Assembly: GCA_900491605.1 (NCBI GenBank)
Contig: UESW01003900.1
Span: 190,528-254,527 of the forward strand
Direction: 5' to 3'
Origin: Calamus simplicifolius
Taxonomy: Eukaryota; Streptophyta; Magnoliopsida; Arecales; Arecaceae
DNA: 64,000 bases
The notes under the pieces were generated by a model. The model was not told where the DNA came from. It did no database searches and worked only from the letters and a program-made list of their open reading frames with translations. This document shows, in pieces, positions 22,134 through 33,420 of this stretch (positions are counted from its first letter, which is position 1; the number at the start of each line of letters is the position of its first letter). A program made the position numbers and the translations under genes.

Positions 22134-25100
22134 CTTTTGCGAGCAAACAGAAAAATCCAAAAAAAAAAAAAGAAAAGAAAAAAAGGAAATAGATTCTCTT
22201 GTTAAAACTTAAAAAAAACAAAAAACAAAAACAAAACAAAAGAAATCCTGAAGCTACTGATTAATTGCGGGCATCTTTACTTGCTGAAGGGAGATAGGAA
22301 AATGAGCGCACCTCCAAGGAATCAGCTGGCAAGACTACGAAAGAATTAGGCCTGACGCGGATCCAATCACCATTCTTGGTCTGCACCTCAAGCCCGCTTA
22401 TTTGATCTTGGCAAATGATGGTCAGTAGGTGCGGATCGTTGTGGACTGGAACGGCCACCATCTCTTGCTGCTGCTGACTCGGTTCGTTGGTGTACGACGA
22501 CAAACGCAGACTGTAAGCCGTGGATTCGATGAGAGAGTCATGGTACTTCCCTACGCCCAACCCCTCCAGCACCATCTTTTGGATCATCTGAACCAACTCC
22601 TTTAGTCCCTCTGCACACCACTTCATTGTCTCGCTGCCCAAACATACACGAACGATGAAGAGATTGGCCGGCAGACCATGTAATCAAACTCAGCTAGCTG
22701 GATCTTCCTTTCCTCTTCTTAGAAAGATAGTGAGGTGAATATATCAAGGATATAAAATTAATGTGAGGTAGCATATATATATATGTTCAGTCATTCTCCA
22801 TAATTTTTCTTCTTTTTTTTTTTCCTTAATTCCTTTTCTTTTCTTTGTTCCGACAAAGTTCATGTACACAGCTAGCTAGCATCTTATAAAATTCTAATAT
22901 TTATACACGCTAATGAATAATAGATCAGGGAAATAAAATTTTAAGTCAACGAATACTAAAAATAAAATGAAGTTATTAATCCATGGGGTAGAAGTTAATT
23001 AACCATACGTACATATACACTAGGTGCTCTACTGATCTAGTACTCTTACGCCAAATGCAAGCAAATTAAGCACTACTTGATGGGTCAGTTGATCTCATGA
23101 AAAATAAAAATTTTTGGACGGCCCCAAAAGACCGACACTTCCAAGACCGACGGCCCCAAAGGCTGACACCTCCAAGACCGCGATGGCCCCAAGACCGACG
23201 GCCCCAAGGCCGACACCCCTAAGACCGATGGCTCCAAGGCCGACACCTCCAAGGCCAATGGCTCCATGACCGACGGCTCCAAGGCCGACAGCTCCAAAGG
23301 CCGACACCTCCAAGACCGACGGCTCCATGACCGACGGCTCCAAGGCCGACGGCCCCAAAGGCCGACACCTCTAAGATCGACGGCCCCAAGGCCGACACCC
23401 CCAAGACCGATGGTCCCAAAGGCCGACACCTCCAAGGCCGACGGCTCCATGGCCGACGGCCCCAAAGGCCGATACCTTCAAGACCGACGGCCCCAAAGGC
23501 CGACGGCTCCAAGGCCGACGGCCCCAAAGGCCGACACCTCCAAGGCCGACGGCTCCATGACCGACGGTTCCAAGACCGACGGCTCCAAAGGCCGGCACCT
23601 CCAAGGCCGGCATCTCCAAGCTAGGCGGCCCCGGCACCTCCCAGTCGGCCCCAGCACTCTCATCCCGGCGAGCCCCGCCTGATCCAAGTCGGCCCCGGCA
23701 CTCTCATCCCAGCCGGCCCCACCTGATCCAAGTCGGTCCGGCACTCTCATCCCACCTGCCCCGCCTGATCCAAGTCGGCCCCGGCACTTCCATCCCAGCC
23801 GGCCCCGCCTGATCCAAGTCGGCCGCGGCACTCTCATCCCGGCCGGCCCCGCCTGATCCAAGTCGGCCCCGGCGCTTCATCCCAGCCGGCCCCGCCTGAT
23901 CCAAGTCGGCCAGGGCACTCTCATCCCGGCCGGCCCTACCTGATCCAAGTCGGCCCCGGCACTTCCATCCCAGCCGGCCCCGCCTGATCCAAGTCAGCCC
24001 CGGTACCCTTATCCCGGCCGGCCCCCCCTGATCCAAGTCGGCCCCGGCACCTTCCTAGCCGGCCCCGGCGTGTCCAAGCTAACCGGCCCCGGCACCTCCC
24101 AGCCGGCCCCGGCATCTTCCCAAGCGGCCCGGCATCTTCCTAGCCGGCCCCCTGTTCTCCTAGCGAGTCGGCCCCGACACTTCCCCGGTCGGCTTGACTC
24201 GGGCCCGACGTCTCCAGTTCCGCCGAGTTGGCCAAGGCCATCCCCGGCCAGCCCGACTCGGCCCAGGCGTCTCCCGTTCCGCCGAGTCGACCAAGGCCAT
24301 CCCCGGCCAGCCCGACTCGGCCCCGGCATCTCCTGTTCCTCCGAGTCGGCCAAGGCCACCCCTGGCCGGCCCGACTCGGCCCCGACGCCACCAAGTCAGT
24401 CGATTCGGCCCCGCCCCGGCACTGCCTTGCCAGCGGGATGGGCCCCAGCCATCTTGGGTCGGCCCAGCTCAGCCCTGATAAGTCGGGATTTCCCAGTTCC
24501 CGTCAGATCAGCCCCAGCATGGCCCTATCAGTTCAGGGCGCCATCTCTCTAACGCGCGCCGCCTGACAGCGCCAGATCTAGCAACCCACTGGCAATGCTG
24601 GGTGGGACAGGACCCACCTACCCAACAACTGATGGGACGTAGCCAACTAACCAGCCAGATTCACGCAAGGGCTCAGCAGACATTCTGACTTCATTACAAT
24701 CCTATGTGATCATGCCAGGATCAACCCCTATAAAAAGGTGAATCCACCCAGTAAACAGATATGTGCAATAACCCTAAAAATCGCCATCTCAACCTTCAGG
24801 AAGGAATCTCTCCTCCCGAAGACCTCCTTTCTCATACTAAAAAGGGCACTCGAGCTCCTCTTCAGCTGTTACCTCAGTTGCTAACTTGGGCATCGGAGGA
24901 TCCCACCGGAGAACCCCCTCCGGTCCTAGGACTTTTCTGCAGGTAATCTGGTGAAGAAGAGCCTCCGTTCCAGACATCCAGAAAAGGTGATTGAGCGTCA
25001 TCACTACTGATCGAGGAGAATTATATGTTGGTTTGAAATTAAGGTGGCCCTTGCCGCGCGCGTGCGTTGTCCGATCATCGATCGAGCAAAAACAAAAACA

Positions 25101-25594
25101 AACAAGCATGCGAAATTGAACTCAATCGTATAAAAATTAAAGAATATAATTAACTAGCTAGTAGTACGTACGTTCCTAGCTCTTTCAGTTACTAGCTAGC
25201 ATATACGGCTCGAACGCTAGAAGGAAGGATAAATATATGATACCAAAAGCTGCGTTTCCTTGGGGCCACATGAGGTTGGTGAAGCTCTGGATGCCCTCGG
25301 GTGTGGCGTCCGCCATGGCCACGCTGTCCAGCTTCTTATAAGTGTGATGGCTCAAGAAGGGACGGCTCCGAGACTTGGTCTCGGCAGGGAGGCTGAGCAC
25401 CTCCCTTGCTGCACCTCCGAAGACAGCCTCGCGAAGGTGCTGGGAGACCCCATCATAGATGACCTCGAAACAGCCGTAGGAGGAGCGCAGCAGCGCCCCA
25501 GGACCTGGGCTCTCGCAGCCTCCCATTCTGGCGTCCCGGCATGCTTCATCTCCAGGCCCGACAGGTCTATTTGGGGCAGCTGGAGTTCAGCCAT
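21858..25594 (-). CDS. 2-oxoglutarate/Fe(II)-dependent dioxygenase, AOP-like (three exons, two 1-nt frame breaks)
   Basis: Exons are 25594-25244, 22633-22312 and 22133-21858; the product is about 316 residues, normal for AOP-type (DOXC) oxygenases. The N-terminal DIOX_N part has LPQIDLSGLEMKHAGTPEWE, YGCFEVIYDGVSQHLREAVF and QSFTNLMWPQGN. The catalytic core has the metal-binding His and Asp in VPVHNDPHLLTI (22443-22435), the distal His in GRLQSVNHRV (22100-22098) and the 2-oxoglutarate Arg/Ser in RYS (about 22070), so the active site is complete. These enzymes are soluble and hydroxylate or desaturate specialised metabolites; the substrate cannot be told. Two breaks exist: one missing base near 25496-25499 (four G on the coding strand) and one at the exon 1 donor near 25245-25248 (four T), both homopolymers. 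Intron 1 (2610 bp) carries a solo LTR. It is either an expressed gene with sequence errors or a recent pseudogene. Confidence 0.85.
22312..22633 (-). CDS. AOP-like dioxygenase exon 2
   Basis: The acceptor is GTTTGGGCAG|C at 22634/22633 and the donor GGAG|GTGCGC at 22312/22311. It encodes ETMKWCAEGLKELVQMIQKM to VLPADSLE, with the HxD metal motif. A short Gln run (PSQQQQEM) is present. Confidence 0.85.
23101..23640. repeat. About 21-31 bp tandem array in the intronic solo LTR
   Basis: Units alternate between GACCGACGGCCCCAAAGGCC and GACACCTCCAA or GACGGCTCCAA. CGGCC-CCAAA-GGCCG is a 5-bp inverted repeat with a 5-base loop. The array is GC- and CpG-rich in an otherwise AT-rich intron. Confidence 0.88.
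23641..24060. repeat. About 45-bp tandem array in the intronic solo LTR
   Basis: About nine units of CCTGATCCAAGTCGGCCCCG followed by GCACTCTCATCCCAGCCGGCCCCG. It directly follows the shorter-period array and shares its GGCC-rich composition. Confidence 0.85.
24180..24400. repeat. About 57-bp tandem repeat in the intronic solo LTR
   Basis: Three to four units contain CCGAGTCG ... CGACTCGG arms separated by about 24 bases that include GCCAAGGCCATCCCCGGCC. It is the third repeat type within one LTR. Confidence 0.7.
25244..25594 (-). CDS. AOP-like dioxygenase exon 1
   Basis: Start ATG at 25594 (MAELQLPQIDLSG) is the first in frame and matches the family's N-terminus. The frame shifts at 25496-25499, after GTPEWEAARAQV, and continues with the conserved SYGCFEVIYDGV. 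The donor is TTTTG|GTATCA at 25244/25243. As written it leaves one base, while exon 2 starts with one base, so one base is missing for an open join. Confidence 0.8.
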
Positions 25595-25607
25595 GGCCCG
25601 ATAGGTC

Positions 25608-25680
25608 TATTTGGTTCTCTCTCTCTCTTGTTGCCGCAGCTAGCTAGCTCCGAATTCTTCATTGCCTTATATATAGAAAG
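25608..25680 (-). promoter_or_regulatory. Core promoter of the AOP-like gene
   Basis: On the minus strand CTATATATAAGG (about 25665-25676) is a good TATA box about 75 bp upstream of the ATG. Between them lies a purine/pyrimidine tract (CT repeats on the plus strand at 25617-25629, GA on the coding strand), common in plant leaders. Confidence 0.65.
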
Positions 25681-26271
25681 CTTCTTCTTACCCTTCTCTT
25701 CATGGAGGCCACGTGACAACACTTGGCATAAGGTTTTTTTTTTTCTTTCTTTTTCTTTTTCTTTTTTGGCATTTCTAGCTAAAATATACTTTAATTTTGG
25801 TGCTCGATCAGACTCTCGCTCAAACTTTAAGAGTTGATAAGGATTTTCATGGCGATCCGTTGTAATGATTCGACATCTATTTTTTTATATATTAACTTCA
25901 AATTAATAAAGGTTTTTCTTAATTGTTTGTCGTTCTTTGAAAAGATGTTATTTGTAATAAAAATAAAAATAATTAATTTTTATTTTTATTTATTAAACTT
26001 TCTTAGAGATTATAAAATAAAATATAAATTTGTTTAAAAAAGAGAAATATATTCGAAAATCAAATGCGGTCTTAATTAAAGCCGTCCCAAGGGTTGAGTC
26101 CAAAGGGTCACTCCAACTAAAAAAATAAATAATAATAATAATAAACTTCCTTTCGCAGGCAATCACGCACAGCGCAATAACTTCAAATTAACCCAAACTC
26201 GATTAATGTTCTGCATCAAAACCACTTATCGCCGCTGATCATAAAATAATTATAATTTTATTTAATATTAT
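25681..26271. other. AT-rich 5' flank of the AOP-like gene
   Basis: About 590 bp of unique AT-rich sequence with T-rich and A-rich runs, lying between the gene promoter and the next solo LTR. I see no gene. Regulatory sites of the gene could lie here, but none is recognisable beyond the TATA box. Confidence 0.5.
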
Positions 26272-26276
26272 ATAAT

Positions 26277-27718
26277 TGTTGGGAGTAGAATCGTTATTGT
26301 ATTGATATCATGCAAGGGGGCTAAGACCAGTCTCATCCCTCCGTCCGCTACGATATGTCCCCGAGGAATAAGCTAAATTAATATGGCCCGTCAGGCCATG
26401 CGCCTTCCCCGAGCTTCCCATTGCTTGGTTTCCTCGAGCTTCCCATAGCTGGTTTCTCCGGGCTTCCCATAGCTCGGCTCCCTCCGGGCTTTCCCATAGC
26501 TCGGCTCCCCGGGCTTTCATAGCTCGCCTTCCCCGAGCTTCCATAGCTCGTTTCCTCGAGCTTCCCATAGCTCAGTTTTTCCGGGCTTCCCATAGCTCGG
26601 CTCCCTCTGGGCTTCCCATAGCTCGCTCCCTCCGGGCTTCCATAGCTCGCCTTCCCCGAGCTTCCCATAGCTCGGTTTCCTCGAGCCTCCATAGCTCGGT
26701 TTTCTCAGGCTTCCCATAGCTCGGCTCCTCCGGGCTTCTTCTCGGGCTTCCCATAGCTCGGCTCCCTCCGGGCTTCAATAGCTCGCCTTCCCCGAGCTTT
26801 CCATAGCTCGGTTTCCTCGAGCCTCCTATAGCTCGGTTTTCTCCGGGTTTCCCATAACTCGACTTCCTCCGGGCTTCCATAGCTCGGCATCCCCGAGCTT
26901 CCCATAGTTCGACTTCCTCCGGGCTTCTATAGCTCGGCTTCCCTGAGCCTCCCATGGTTCGGCTTTTCCGAGCTTCCCATAGCTCGGCTCCCTCCGGGCT
27001 TTCATAGCTCGGCTTCCCCGAGCCTCCCATGGCTTGGCTTCCCCGAGCCTCCCGTGGCTCGTTTTTCCCGAACTACCTATAGATCGACTTTACTGAGCGA
27101 TCCATGATCCAATCTTACCTCTGCGAAACCTGACGCGGGAGAGCCTAGACCTATCGTAACAGCATCCCAGGCAAGGAATTATGTTGAAGAGTGGTTTAGA
27201 ACCTAATACAGCTACCTGGGACCTACGCGGCTACTAGGTCTTAGGCCAACAAGGAGCTCTCCTAGCTGTCGATCCCTTAACGAACAAGATACGGATCCCA
27301 CCGGCCCCGCAACGGCCTGATTCGATTCATCTCCGTATCCTAACAACCTTCGAACCTTCCAGAAGACGCTCAAGATCCAGGTGACTGCCTATAAATTTGA
27401 CACCCCCAGATTCTCTCAAGTATGCGCTCACTGCTCCCGGCTTACTCTCGCACTCTCACTCTCTCACTCTCCCCCGCTGCTCGTCGGTGCTCCCCTAGAG
27501 CTCCCGATCGGCCACCCTTGGAGAGACTCCCCGGAGAGATCCACCTCCCCATCTTCTGTTGATCATCGATCCCCCATGACTTGAGCATCGAAGGGTCTTC
27601 CATGGAGGGCCACCCCCAACGCCTCTCGCGCAAGAACTTCTGTGTAGGTCCGCCCAGAAGGAAGCCCAGACTAGAAGATCTACCGCGCCCAAGTCGGAGG
27701 ATGGATCCCAGCGCAACA
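26277..27718 (+). mobile_element. Solo LTR of the Tat family (TSD ATAAT)
   Basis: It starts TGTTGGGAG at 26277 and ends GCGCAACA at 27718 (1442 bp), flanked by ATAAT at 26272-26276 and 27719-27723. It is the reverse-complement counterpart of the LTR at 20045-21510: the outer 120 bp and the last 200 bp match closely, including GCCTATAAAT at about 27388 and GACTTGAGCATCGAAGGGTC at 27578-27597. It carries its own copy of the AGCTCGG/CCGAGCT array (26400-27070). It lies about 680 bp upstream of the AOP-like start codon. Confidence 0.93.
26400..27075. repeat. Tandem array in Tat solo LTR
   Basis: About 25 units of CTTCCCATAGCTCGGCTCCC type with CCGGGCTTC or CCCGAGCTTC spacers, the reverse complement of the array at 20640-21390. 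Minus-strand frames of 60-150 codons here are repeat artefacts. Confidence 0.85.
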
Positions 27719-27809
27719 ATAATATATTAACAAAACCAATGCTTTAATGGTTTAGAAAGGATACTCAAAACAAAAACTCTTGCTTCGTTATGTTGGATAA
27801 TTAATGTTG

Positions 27810-29031
27810 TGATGGGGCAGTTAACCCCATGGACAATGATGACAGCATGTTTTTGAATGGCTCTGTCCAAAGCGGCCTCCCATCTCAGCCTGGCCTTCCA
27901 TCTTGGCCTCTCAAGTCAGTCCTATTCTAGGTGGTCATCCTCGACGACCTTCCTGAATGGCTCAATTCCTAGGTGGCCTCACCGTTCTATTCGGCCTTCT
28001 TTACAAAAGACACGGGTATGCGTTAAATAATTCAGTCCATAGCTTTGCTCTTGGCTGCAACAAGAGTCCGATCATAATGAAGAGAGATAACAAATCGGTA
28101 GAAGGCAAAGGGCTACGTTACATGTGTGGTGTTCTCCCAAAGGCCACCTTCTATCATTAATGTACAATAGTATGAGCCGAAGCATTTAATGGAATGAAGC
28201 ATTCAATAGTCAAGTCACGGACGTGTACTATAAGGAGAAGAAAATAGTGAAGGAAGTCCTCGGCGGCCTTTTCCAGCTTCCGTCCTCGATGGCTTCTAGT
28301 TGTCCCACTCTAGAACGTAGCAACCCGACTCCAGACAAGCGAGGAGGCTTATGAGCATAAGAATCTACTTGCATGGGGCCCACATGCCTGGCTCCACCAT
28401 TGTCTATACACACATAGGGAAGCATACAAGATAGACAAAAGATTGGCATCACCCATCTCTGACGGGATAGCGCCCGTAGCTCTAACATGCCACTAAGAAG
28501 CAAGCATCTTCATAAATGCTCTGACAAGTGGCAGCACTCCAAGTCTCATAGACATCAGCCCTGATATTTCATTCACAAAAGTCATCAGTTATCATGACAT
28601 CCCAACCACTCAGACCAGGTGAGCTCCAAAAGTCATGATTCATCATGAGGCTCCATATGACTCATTTCTTCACTAGATGATAAAGCTTCAAGCTTCTTAA
28701 GCAAGTCACACAAAGTCCAAAAAGGAATAAATTGGATAAGAGGGACACCCGACCAAATAACCAATAACCTCAACTAACCAATACTCACAACAACATATGC
28801 TCATTCTTGCTCACAGAGATTTCTTCTCTAAGCTCTCTCTTTCTCTTTCGAGCTTCCTTAAGCTCATGGCTATTGTCTAGAGCACTGACTTGAGCGTCGA
28901 AGGATTCTCGCTAGAATCTTTGATTTTCAGGACTTTTTGCAAGCTTTTAGACTCGTCGAAAGATTTCAAGTCCACTGGAGAAGACGATCGGATACTTGCA
29001 GACATTCGAAGAAAATCATTTGGCAATAACA
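27810..29031 (+). mobile_element. Solo LTR (TSD TGTTG)
   Basis: It starts TGATGGGGCAG at 27810 and ends GGCAATAACA at 29031 (1222 bp), with TGTTG at 27805-27809 and again at 29032-29036. A TATA-like ACTATAAGG is near 28230 and GACTTGAGCGTCGAAGG lies at 28887-28903. It has the same start as the LTRs at 33861 and 39346 but lacks any long tandem array. Confidence 0.9.
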
Positions 29032-29036
29032 TGTTG

Positions 29037-29864
29037 AGTTACATTTGGAGCCAATAAATCATCCTTAATTGATGTACAATAAGTTTGATACTAAAATTTT
29101 CTCCGTTAATAGCTCAAAATTTTTTAAGCTTCCTACGGTACATGTTTTCTTCCATTTAGCACCATTCGAATTTTTTAGGTCAAAATCGGCCGAAGATTCC
29201 AACAAACACATCATCTTTTAGGCTATGTGGCAGCGCAAGTCGTGGATCGAGGGATAATTCTTAGTGTTAGTTGGCATATTTTTATTTTTTAGTAATAATA
29301 ATAATAATAATTTTTAAAATTTGAAATAATGTTTTTTATAAAATTAATTATTTTTAAAAGTATTAACAAGTTGATGATGGGTTGGTGAAGCAGAGAACGC
29401 AAGGACAATGTTGATGACGATATGCACAGCAAAGTGCCAGCGGTCTTGCAATGGTGACAATAATGGCAATCATGATTGGTGGGGATAAGGTTTAATAATG
29501 GCAATCATGATTGGTGGGAAGACATTGATGATGTGATAACAGTGAGGACAACTGATGAGGCGATCGGAGGTCGAGTCCGTGACAGTACTGTACTGACAAA
29601 AATGATGAGGGTGGCATCTCACGGGGATGAAAGTTAAACTCTCTTTTTAACTATGAAAGAAAGATGAAAATAAAAACTTTTATTTATTTATTAATCTTTT
29701 GAGACCTCAAGTCTCAAACGTATTGATTTTTTTTTTCTTTATTCTTTTGCATTCATCCTAGGATGGAACACTCTTTATCATCTTAAACTTTCGTCGAACC
29801 TTTTCTACCATTGTATTCGGATGGTTCCATTGAGTCCAAAGATTTTTTATAAAAAATAAGATAG
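29037..29864. other. AT-rich sequence without genes
   Basis: About 830 bp between two solo LTRs. It contains ATA and T-rich runs and a short duplicated TAATGGCAATCATGATTGGT (near 29460 and 29495). No gene or element boundary is recognisable. Confidence 0.5.
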
Positions 29865-29869
29865 TATAT

Positions 29870-32800
29870 TGATATGATTGATCCCGCATCGTCAGAATAA
29901 AAGGTAATAGTAGCTAACGGAGATCACCAGCATCATCCCACTCTCGGGACCCCTTTCGGTTTTGGAATGGGATCGTCATCTCTCGACCCTGAAATCCCCT
30001 TCGGTCTCGGGGTGCACCAGCATCATCCCACTCCCGGGACCTCTTTCGGTCTCGAAGAGGGATCGTCATCTCTCGACCCGAGACCCCTTCCGGTCTCGGG
30101 TGCACTAACATCATCCCACCCCCAGAACCCCTTTCGGTCTCGGGGTGGGTCGTCATCTCTAGACCCCGAGACCCCCTCCGGTCTCGGGGTGCACCAGCAT
30201 CATCCCATCCCCGGGACCCCTTTCGGTCTCGGGGTGGGATCGTCATCTCTCGACCCCGAGACCCCCTCCAGTCTTGAGATGCGCCAGCATCATCCCACCC
30301 CGGGGACCCCTTTCGGTCTCGGGGTGGGATCGTCATCTCTCGACCCCGAGACCCCCTCGGTCTTGGGGTGCACCAGCATCATCCCACCCCCGGGACCCCT
30401 TTCGGACTCGAGATGGTATCGTCATCTCTCGACCCCGAGACCTCCTCCGGTCTCGGGGTGCACCAGCATCATTCCACCCCCGGGACCCCTTCCGGTCTCG
30501 GGGTGGGATCGTCATCTCTCGACCACGAGACCTCCTCCGGTCTCGGGGTGCACCAGCATCATCCCACCCATGGGACCCCTTCCGGTCTCGGGATGGGATC
30601 GTCATCTCTCGACCCCGAGACCCCCTCCGGTCCCGGGGTGCACCAGCATCATCACACCCCCGGGACCCCTTCCGGTCTCGGAGTGGGATCATCATCTCTT
30701 GACCCCGAGACCCCCTCCAGTCTCGGGGTGCACCAGCATCATCCCACCCCCGGGACCCCTTCCGGTCTCGGGGTGGGATCGTCATCTATCGACCCCGAGA
30801 CCCCCTCCGGTCTCGGATTGCACCAGCATCATCCCACCCCAGGACCCATTCCGGTCTCGGGGTGGGATCGTCATCTCTCGACCCCGAGACCCCCTCCGAT
30901 CTCGGGGTGCACCAGCATCATCCCACCCCCGGGACCCCTTTCGGTCTCGCGGTGGTTGTCATCTCTCGACCCCGAGACCCCCTCCGGTCTCGGGGTGCAC
31001 CAGCATCATCCCACCCCCGGGACCCCTTTCGGTCTCGGGTGGGATCATCATCTCTCGACCCCGAGATCCCCTCCGGTATCGGGGTGCACCAGCATCATCC
31101 CACCCCCGGGACCCCTTCCGGTCTCGGGGTGGGATCGTCATCTCTCGACCCCGAGACCCCCTCCGATCTCAGGGTGCACCAGCATCATCCCACCCTCGGG
31201 ACCTCTTCCAGTCTCGGGGTGGGATCGTCATCTCTTGACTCCAAGACCATCTCCGGTCTCGGGGTGCATCAGCATCATCCCACCCCGGGACCCCTTCCGA
31301 TCTCGGGGTGGGATCGTCATCTCTCGACCCCGAGACCCCCTCCGGTCTTGGGGTGCACCAGTATCATCCCACCCCCGGGACCCTTTTCGGTCTCGGGGTG
31401 GGATCGTCATATCTCTACCCCGAGACCCCCCTCCAGTCTTGGGGTACACCAGCATCATCCCACCCCCGGGACCCCTTCCGGTCTCGGGGTGGGATCGTCA
31501 TCTCTTGACCCCAAGACCCCCTCCGGTCTCGGGGTGCACCAGCATCATCCACCCCCGGGACCCCTTTCGGTCTCGGGGTGGGATCGTCATCTCTCGACGC
31601 CGAGACCCCCTCCGGTCTCGGGATGCACCAGCATCATCCCACCCCCGGGACCCCTTTCGATCTCGGGGTGGGATCATCATCTCTCGACCCTGAGATCCCC
31701 TCCGGTCTCGGGGTGCACCAGCATCATCCCACCCCCGGTACCCCTTCCGGTCTCGGGGTGGGATCGTCATCTCTCGACCCCGAGACCCCCTCCGATCTCG
31801 GGGTGCACCAGCATCATTCCACCACCGGGACCCCTTCCGGTCTCGGGGTGGGATCGTCATCTCTCGACCCCAAGACCCCCTCCGGTCTCGGGATGCATCA
31901 GCATCATCCCACCCCCGGGACCCCTTCCGGTCTCAGGGTGGGATTGTCATCTCTCGACCTCGAGACCCCCTCCAGTCTCGGGTGCACCAGCATCATCCCA
32001 CCCCGGGACCCCTTTCGGTCTTGGGGTGGGATCGTCATATCTCTACCCCGAGACCACCCTCCGGTCTCGGCGTACACCAGCATCATCCCACCCCCGGGAC
32101 CCTTCCGGTCTCAGGGTGGGATCGTCATCTCTTGACCCCGAGACCCCCTCCGGTCTCAGGGTGCACCAGCATCATCCCACCCCCAGGACCCCTTCCGATC
32201 TCGGGGTGGGATCATCATATCTCTACCCTGAGACCCCCCTCCGGTCTCGGGGTGCACCAGCATCATCCCACCCCCGTGACCCCTTTCGGTCTCAAGGTGG
32301 GATCGGCATCTCTCGACCCCGAGACCCCCTCCGGTCTCGGGGTGCACCAGCATCATCCCACCCCCAGGACCCCTTTCGGTCTCGGGGTGGGATCGTCATA
32401 TCTCTACCCCGAGACCACCCTCCGGTCTTGGGGTACGTGGTTATCATCAGCGATCAGCACGCAGTCCAACCTTCGAGCCAAATGACGGCTCCGAGTCACA
32501 TGGCGCACCCACATGATTCTCCGTACGCCCGTGATTGCGCCCCGTTACGGAGGGCCATGCCTCATAACGGTGTATGGCACGCTGCATGTTCCTGTGCGTG
32601 ACCGTGCTCCGTTACGGCGTACGATTCGCTACCATTTGCAACTGTGCACGGTCATATCAAGCAACGGTGCGCACCAAATACAACCACAGCTATGAGACAC
32701 ATGTGATACCATGTTGACAGGTAGCGCGAGACACCTCCGGTGCACACAGTGATGGTACGACGGTGATCTTTCGAAACAGTAAGATGGGATATTCGGACAG

Positions 32801-33051
32801 GTATAAAAACACGCGCCCGCACTGTGAGTAAGGATCCGAACTCTGGTTTTCTAGCTTTCTTCCTTCTAGAAAAACCCTAATTGTCTCAGCTCCCTTCCAC
32901 TGAGCAGTTCTTGTCTGATCCTAAGTAACTGACTTGAGCATCGGAGGGTCCCCACCGGAATAACCAGTCTTCGGGGACTTTTCTTGCAGGGGTCCAAGGA
33001 GAAGGATATCCGTCTTCTCCAACGTTTGAAGAAGGTGACTTGGCATCATCA
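29870..33051 (+). mobile_element. Solo LTR expanded by a 2.5-kb minisatellite (TSD TATAT)
   Basis: It starts TGATATGATTGATCC at 29870 and ends GGCATCATCA at 33051 (3182 bp); TATAT flanks it at 29865-29869 and 33052-33056. The first 60 bp and last 650 bp are clearly related to the LTR at 49981-52074, including CAGGTATAAAAAC at 32799-32810 and GACTTGAGCATCGGAGGGTC at 32931-32950. Most of its length is the 90-bp array. Confidence 0.92.
29925..32430. repeat. 90-bp minisatellite, about 28 units, two hairpins per unit
   Basis: The marker CACCAGCATCATCCCA recurs at 29925, 30015, 30103, 30192, 30282, 30371, 30461, 30551, 30641, 30731, 30821 and onward, so the period is 88-90 bp. Each unit has CCCCGAGACC-CCCTCC-GGTCTCGGGG, a 10-bp perfect inverted repeat with a 6-base loop, and a second, weaker one (CCCGGGACC ... 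GGTCTCGGGG). Because 90 is divisible by 3, stop-free units give open frames of 400-579 codons; these are not genes. Confidence 0.95.
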
Positions 33052-33084
33052 TATATGATACTTTAATTTAATTTTGTATTGAAT

Positions 33085-33420
33085 AAAAAATACATTATAT
33101 ATTTATAATTTAAATTTATCTATTATTAATTATTTTTTACTTAAATTTTAAGCCGTGTGATTTTGATCTGCTAGCTAGTTAATTGGACTAAGTAGGTTTG
33201 AGGTGTTTCAAAAGGTATTAAAGCCAACTTAAATGTATGAAAGTTGATAAACATAAGAAAAAGATTATTTATGAGACGATGATAGAATTTATATTTAATG
33301 TAAAAGAAAGTATTATATACTTATAATTTAAATCATCTACTATCAATAAATTTTTATTTAAATTTTTAAATCATTTAATTTTAAGCTATTAGCTAATTAA
33401 TTAAATTAGCAGATAAGTTT
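33085..33420. repeat. Diverged direct repeat of about 100 bp
   Basis: TATATTTATAATTTAAAT to GCTAGCTAGTTAATTGGAC (33095-33190) resembles 33310-33410 (TATACTTATAATTTAAAT to ATTAGCTAATTAATTAAAT) at an offset of about 215 bp. Old, AT-rich, function unknown. Confidence 0.5.

Larger units (their letters stand above)
23078..25003 (+). mobile_element. Solo LTR in intron 1 of the AOP-like gene (TSD CTACT)
   Basis: The LTR starts TGATGGGTCAG at 23078 and ends GTCATCA at 25003 (1926 bp). CTACT at 23073-23077 is repeated exactly at 25004-25008, so both edges are secure and no internal sequence remains. It lies in sense opposite to the host gene. CCTATAAAAAGG at 24728-24736 is its TATA box and the relaxed block CTTGGGCATCGGAGGA lies at 24884-24900. 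The start resembles the LTRs at 27810, 33861 and 39346. It contains two or three different tandem arrays (23101-24400). Confidence 0.93.

Noticed and set aside
29967..32601. Very long plus- and minus-strand open frames (up to 579 codons) rich in Pro, Ser, Arg and Gly
   Set aside because: They are translations of the 90-bp tandem array in several frames at once; the period is divisible by 3 and the unit has no stop. No domain is present.
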